A stretch of DNA of 47,350 nucleotides from a virus: the IMG/VR virus record IMGVR_UViG_3300006914_000005, positions 1 to 47,350 of that record. One strand, written 5' to 3'. Positions 45,909-47,350 of this stretch are shown piece by piece; positions within the stretch are counted from its first letter, which is position 1, and every line of letters starts with the position of its first letter. Under the pieces are notes generated by a model. That model was not told the origin of the DNA, did not search any database, and saw only the letters and a list, made by a program, of their open reading frames with translations. Position numbers and translations under genes: made by a program.

Positions 45909-47350
45909 TGGTCACTCCTTGCGCCGCCATCGCGGCAGCCTCTTCGGCCTTCTGTGCAGCTTCCTCTTGGAGGGATTGCTCCAATTCGGCGAGCATCTTC
46001 TCGTCGATGACAAAGTGCTGAGTATCGAGACGGTAACTCCGAATCTGCTCGGCAAGCAAACGATTGCCGCGCAGAATCATGAACTTGGCCACATCTCGCT
46101 TCGCCTCCGGCTGCTCGCCGTCGAGGGCAATCGAGAGCAACTTCATGTCCGCTTCGTTCTGCAACTCGACGCGCTGCGCGAGTAGACCGGCCTTCTCAAA
46201 ACGCGCTTGCGATGAATCGTCGTCTCCGGTCGCGGTGACGTGACATGAGAAATGCTGCGAGATCACCTCACGCGGGAAGCCAATGATCTTCGAAGTAGTG
46301 CGGCGTTTATCTTTGTCGTTGAACGGGATGATGGCATACGCGGAGAACTGCGCGACCGTCTCCACGTACATCATCGCCGCCTGCGCGATGGACCGACGAA
46401 TGCCGCGCATCGTCGCTACGGACTGCTCCTTCGCGCGCTGGTAAACCTGTGCGACCGTGGCTCCGGGCGTCCGATTCGGCACGGAAGTCTCGTCGCGCAC
46501 GAGAAGATCGTCCGCCATGCTGCGAATGACGGCGATCTCCGGAGCGAGCGTTTCGATCGGGGCGCCGAGCTGCACCGAGTTCACGTCGGAAGGTTCATCG
46601 AACGGTATGCGCTGCCCGGGACGTAGGGGACCGGGATGTTGCTTGAAGTAACGATCCGTGGCCGAGTTTTCGCGGTAAAAGTGGACCTTGATGGCGTTCT
46701 GCACCTTGTTCTGCATTTGGAGATGCAGGAAGTTGGAGACAAGGTTCTGAAGCGGGGCCACGTCGCCTGCCGCCGACATTCCGGTCAGCCGATGCGGGCG
46801 GCGATGACGGATGAACGGAATGAGCAGGCGCTTTCCGCTCCATGACCAATTGCAGGTCATGTTCAGCCACGTCCGGCTCTTCAGGTGCAACTCGCCGATG
46901 AGCGAACGGATCTCAATTTCGAGAGTCTTCTCGCCACGCTTCGGCGCCCGCAGGAGCAGAGGATGAAAAAATGACACCGTCCGCACATCGTGCTCGTCGC
47001 GCGGGTGCTCGGCGACGAGCGAATCCATGGCATCGGCGCGCGCGGCAACTGGATCATCTCGGCGCACATCCTCCCCGAAAGCGAAGACGCGGCGGACCAG
47101 GTCATCGTTCGTCCCGCGGCGCGTCGGCTTGCGCGCGAAGTCGTACCGCCCTGCGCTGATGCCTTCCCATAGCTCTTCATTCGTCCGCGGCGTTTTTTCG
47201 GACACCCACCATGCCTTTTGAATGTCCGAGCACGGCAGGGAGTGCGTTATGTTGTAGCCGGAGACGTGACGTAGGCAAACTACGCTCTTCGGGGCGAGCT
47301 CGGCATCGGACACGCCCATGATTCTGAGCAGTCCAGACGCCTCGTCGCGC
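45748..47350 (-). CDS. Portal protein, C-terminal part (gene starts at 735)
   Basis: This continues the portal gene from base 1 into 47250 (bases 47251-47350 repeat 1-100). It supplies about 500 codons: beta-rich wing segments, a long helical crown region (QRAKEQSVATMRGIRRSIAQ, then SALSIALDGE-like helices with EQIRSYRLDTQHFVIDEKML) and a final disordered tail of Pro, Gly and Gln (GQGPPGGVPGQPVPAGIPQP) overlapped by the next gene. The coiled, Gln-rich stretch and long C-terminal barrel fit podovirus portals such as that of P22. The gene must be read across the junction to be complete. Confidence 0.82.
   Translation of the reverse strand, partial: RDEASGLLRIMGVSDAELAPKSVVCLRHVSGYNITHSLPCSDIQKAWWVSEKTPRTNEELWEGISAGRYDFARKPTRRGTNDDLVRRVFAFGEDVRRDDPVAARADAMDSLVAEHPRDEHDVRTVSFFHPLLLRAPKRGEKTLEIEIRSLIGELHLKSRTWLNMTCNWSWSGKRLLIPFIRHRRPHRLTGMSAAGDVAPLQNLVSNFLHLQMQNKVQNAIKVHFYRENSATDRYFKQHPGPLRPGQRIPFDEPSDVNSVQLGAPIETLAPEIAVIRSMADDLLVRDETSVPNRTPGATVAQVYQRAKEQSVATMRGIRRSIAQAAMMYVETVAQFSAYAIIPFNDKDKRRTTSKIIGFPREVISQHFSCHVTATGDDDSSQARFEKAGLLAQRVELQNEADMKLLSIALDGEQPEAKRDVAKFMILRGNRLLAEQIRSYRLDTQHFVIDEKMLAELEQSLQEEAAQKAEEAAAMAAQGVTSGANVSPQGAPGSLPAAPPGQGPPGGVPGQPVPAGIPQPPQPGVGQQPAPPVQ
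47251..47350. repeat. Terminal direct repeat, right copy
   Basis: Identical to bases 1-100. It lies inside the portal gene and shows that the sequence closes on itself. Confidence 0.97.

Overview
The window is the complete genome, or one circular unit, of a short-tailed (podovirus-like) double-stranded DNA phage. Bases 1-100 and 47251-47350 are identical and the portal gene reads in frame across that junction, so the unit is about 47,250 bp. The DNA looks GC-rich by eye. Genes are tightly packed, with many ATGA/GTGA stop-start overlaps and many GTG and TTG starts. The exported proteins carry Gram-negative style signal peptides, and one is a c-type cytochrome, so the host is probably a bacterium with a periplasm or exported electron-transfer proteins. 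The host genus cannot be read from the sequence. No integrase, DNA polymerase, RNA polymerase or tRNA was recognised.

Layout: two long, opposed transcription units leave a divergent region near 3.2 kb and converge near 26.9 kb. The leftward unit carries the virion genes. It runs from the small terminase (3.2 kb) through the large terminase and portal, crosses the ends, and continues down from 47.25 kb: scaffold, repeat-rich appendage proteins, decoration protein, major capsid, small structural proteins, fibre-like protein, head-tail adaptor, large tail-hub/nozzle protein, three big internal (ejection) proteins, and a lysis-type cluster of small membrane and secreted proteins. The largest internal protein ends in an HExxH zinc-protease domain.

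The rightward unit holds early and accessory genes. From 3.2 to 5.1 kb lie small genes, including a GroES-like fold fused to a zinc ribbon and an HExxH protein. A leftward island at 5.6-8.6 kb follows, with SEC-C, SLOG/DprA-like, HNH and XRE-regulator genes; its XRE gene faces a consensus promoter at 8.66 kb. From 8.7 to 18.4 kb lie many tiny zinc-ribbon-like genes around a recombination set: RecE/RecB-like PD-(D/E)XK nuclease, Sak4/AAA_24-like ATPase, RuvC-like resolvase and two HNH homing-type nucleases, one with an AP2 domain. From 18.4 to 24.1 kb lies an unusual block of exported or metabolic proteins: a beta-propeller-like protein, MazG-like hydrolase, double-PKD protein with Pro-Gln linkers, clan GH-A-like glycosidase and cytochrome c. 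An Acb2-like anti-CBASS candidate and small genes complete the unit.

Most worth following up: a cassette arrangement at 14.5-16.7 kb, where the same two flanks enclose different cargo genes; two gene-free segments (15.07-15.59 and 25.47-25.88 kb) rich in inverted repeats that may encode structured RNAs; the exported-protein block; and a 161-base out-of-frame overlap at the end of the portal gene.
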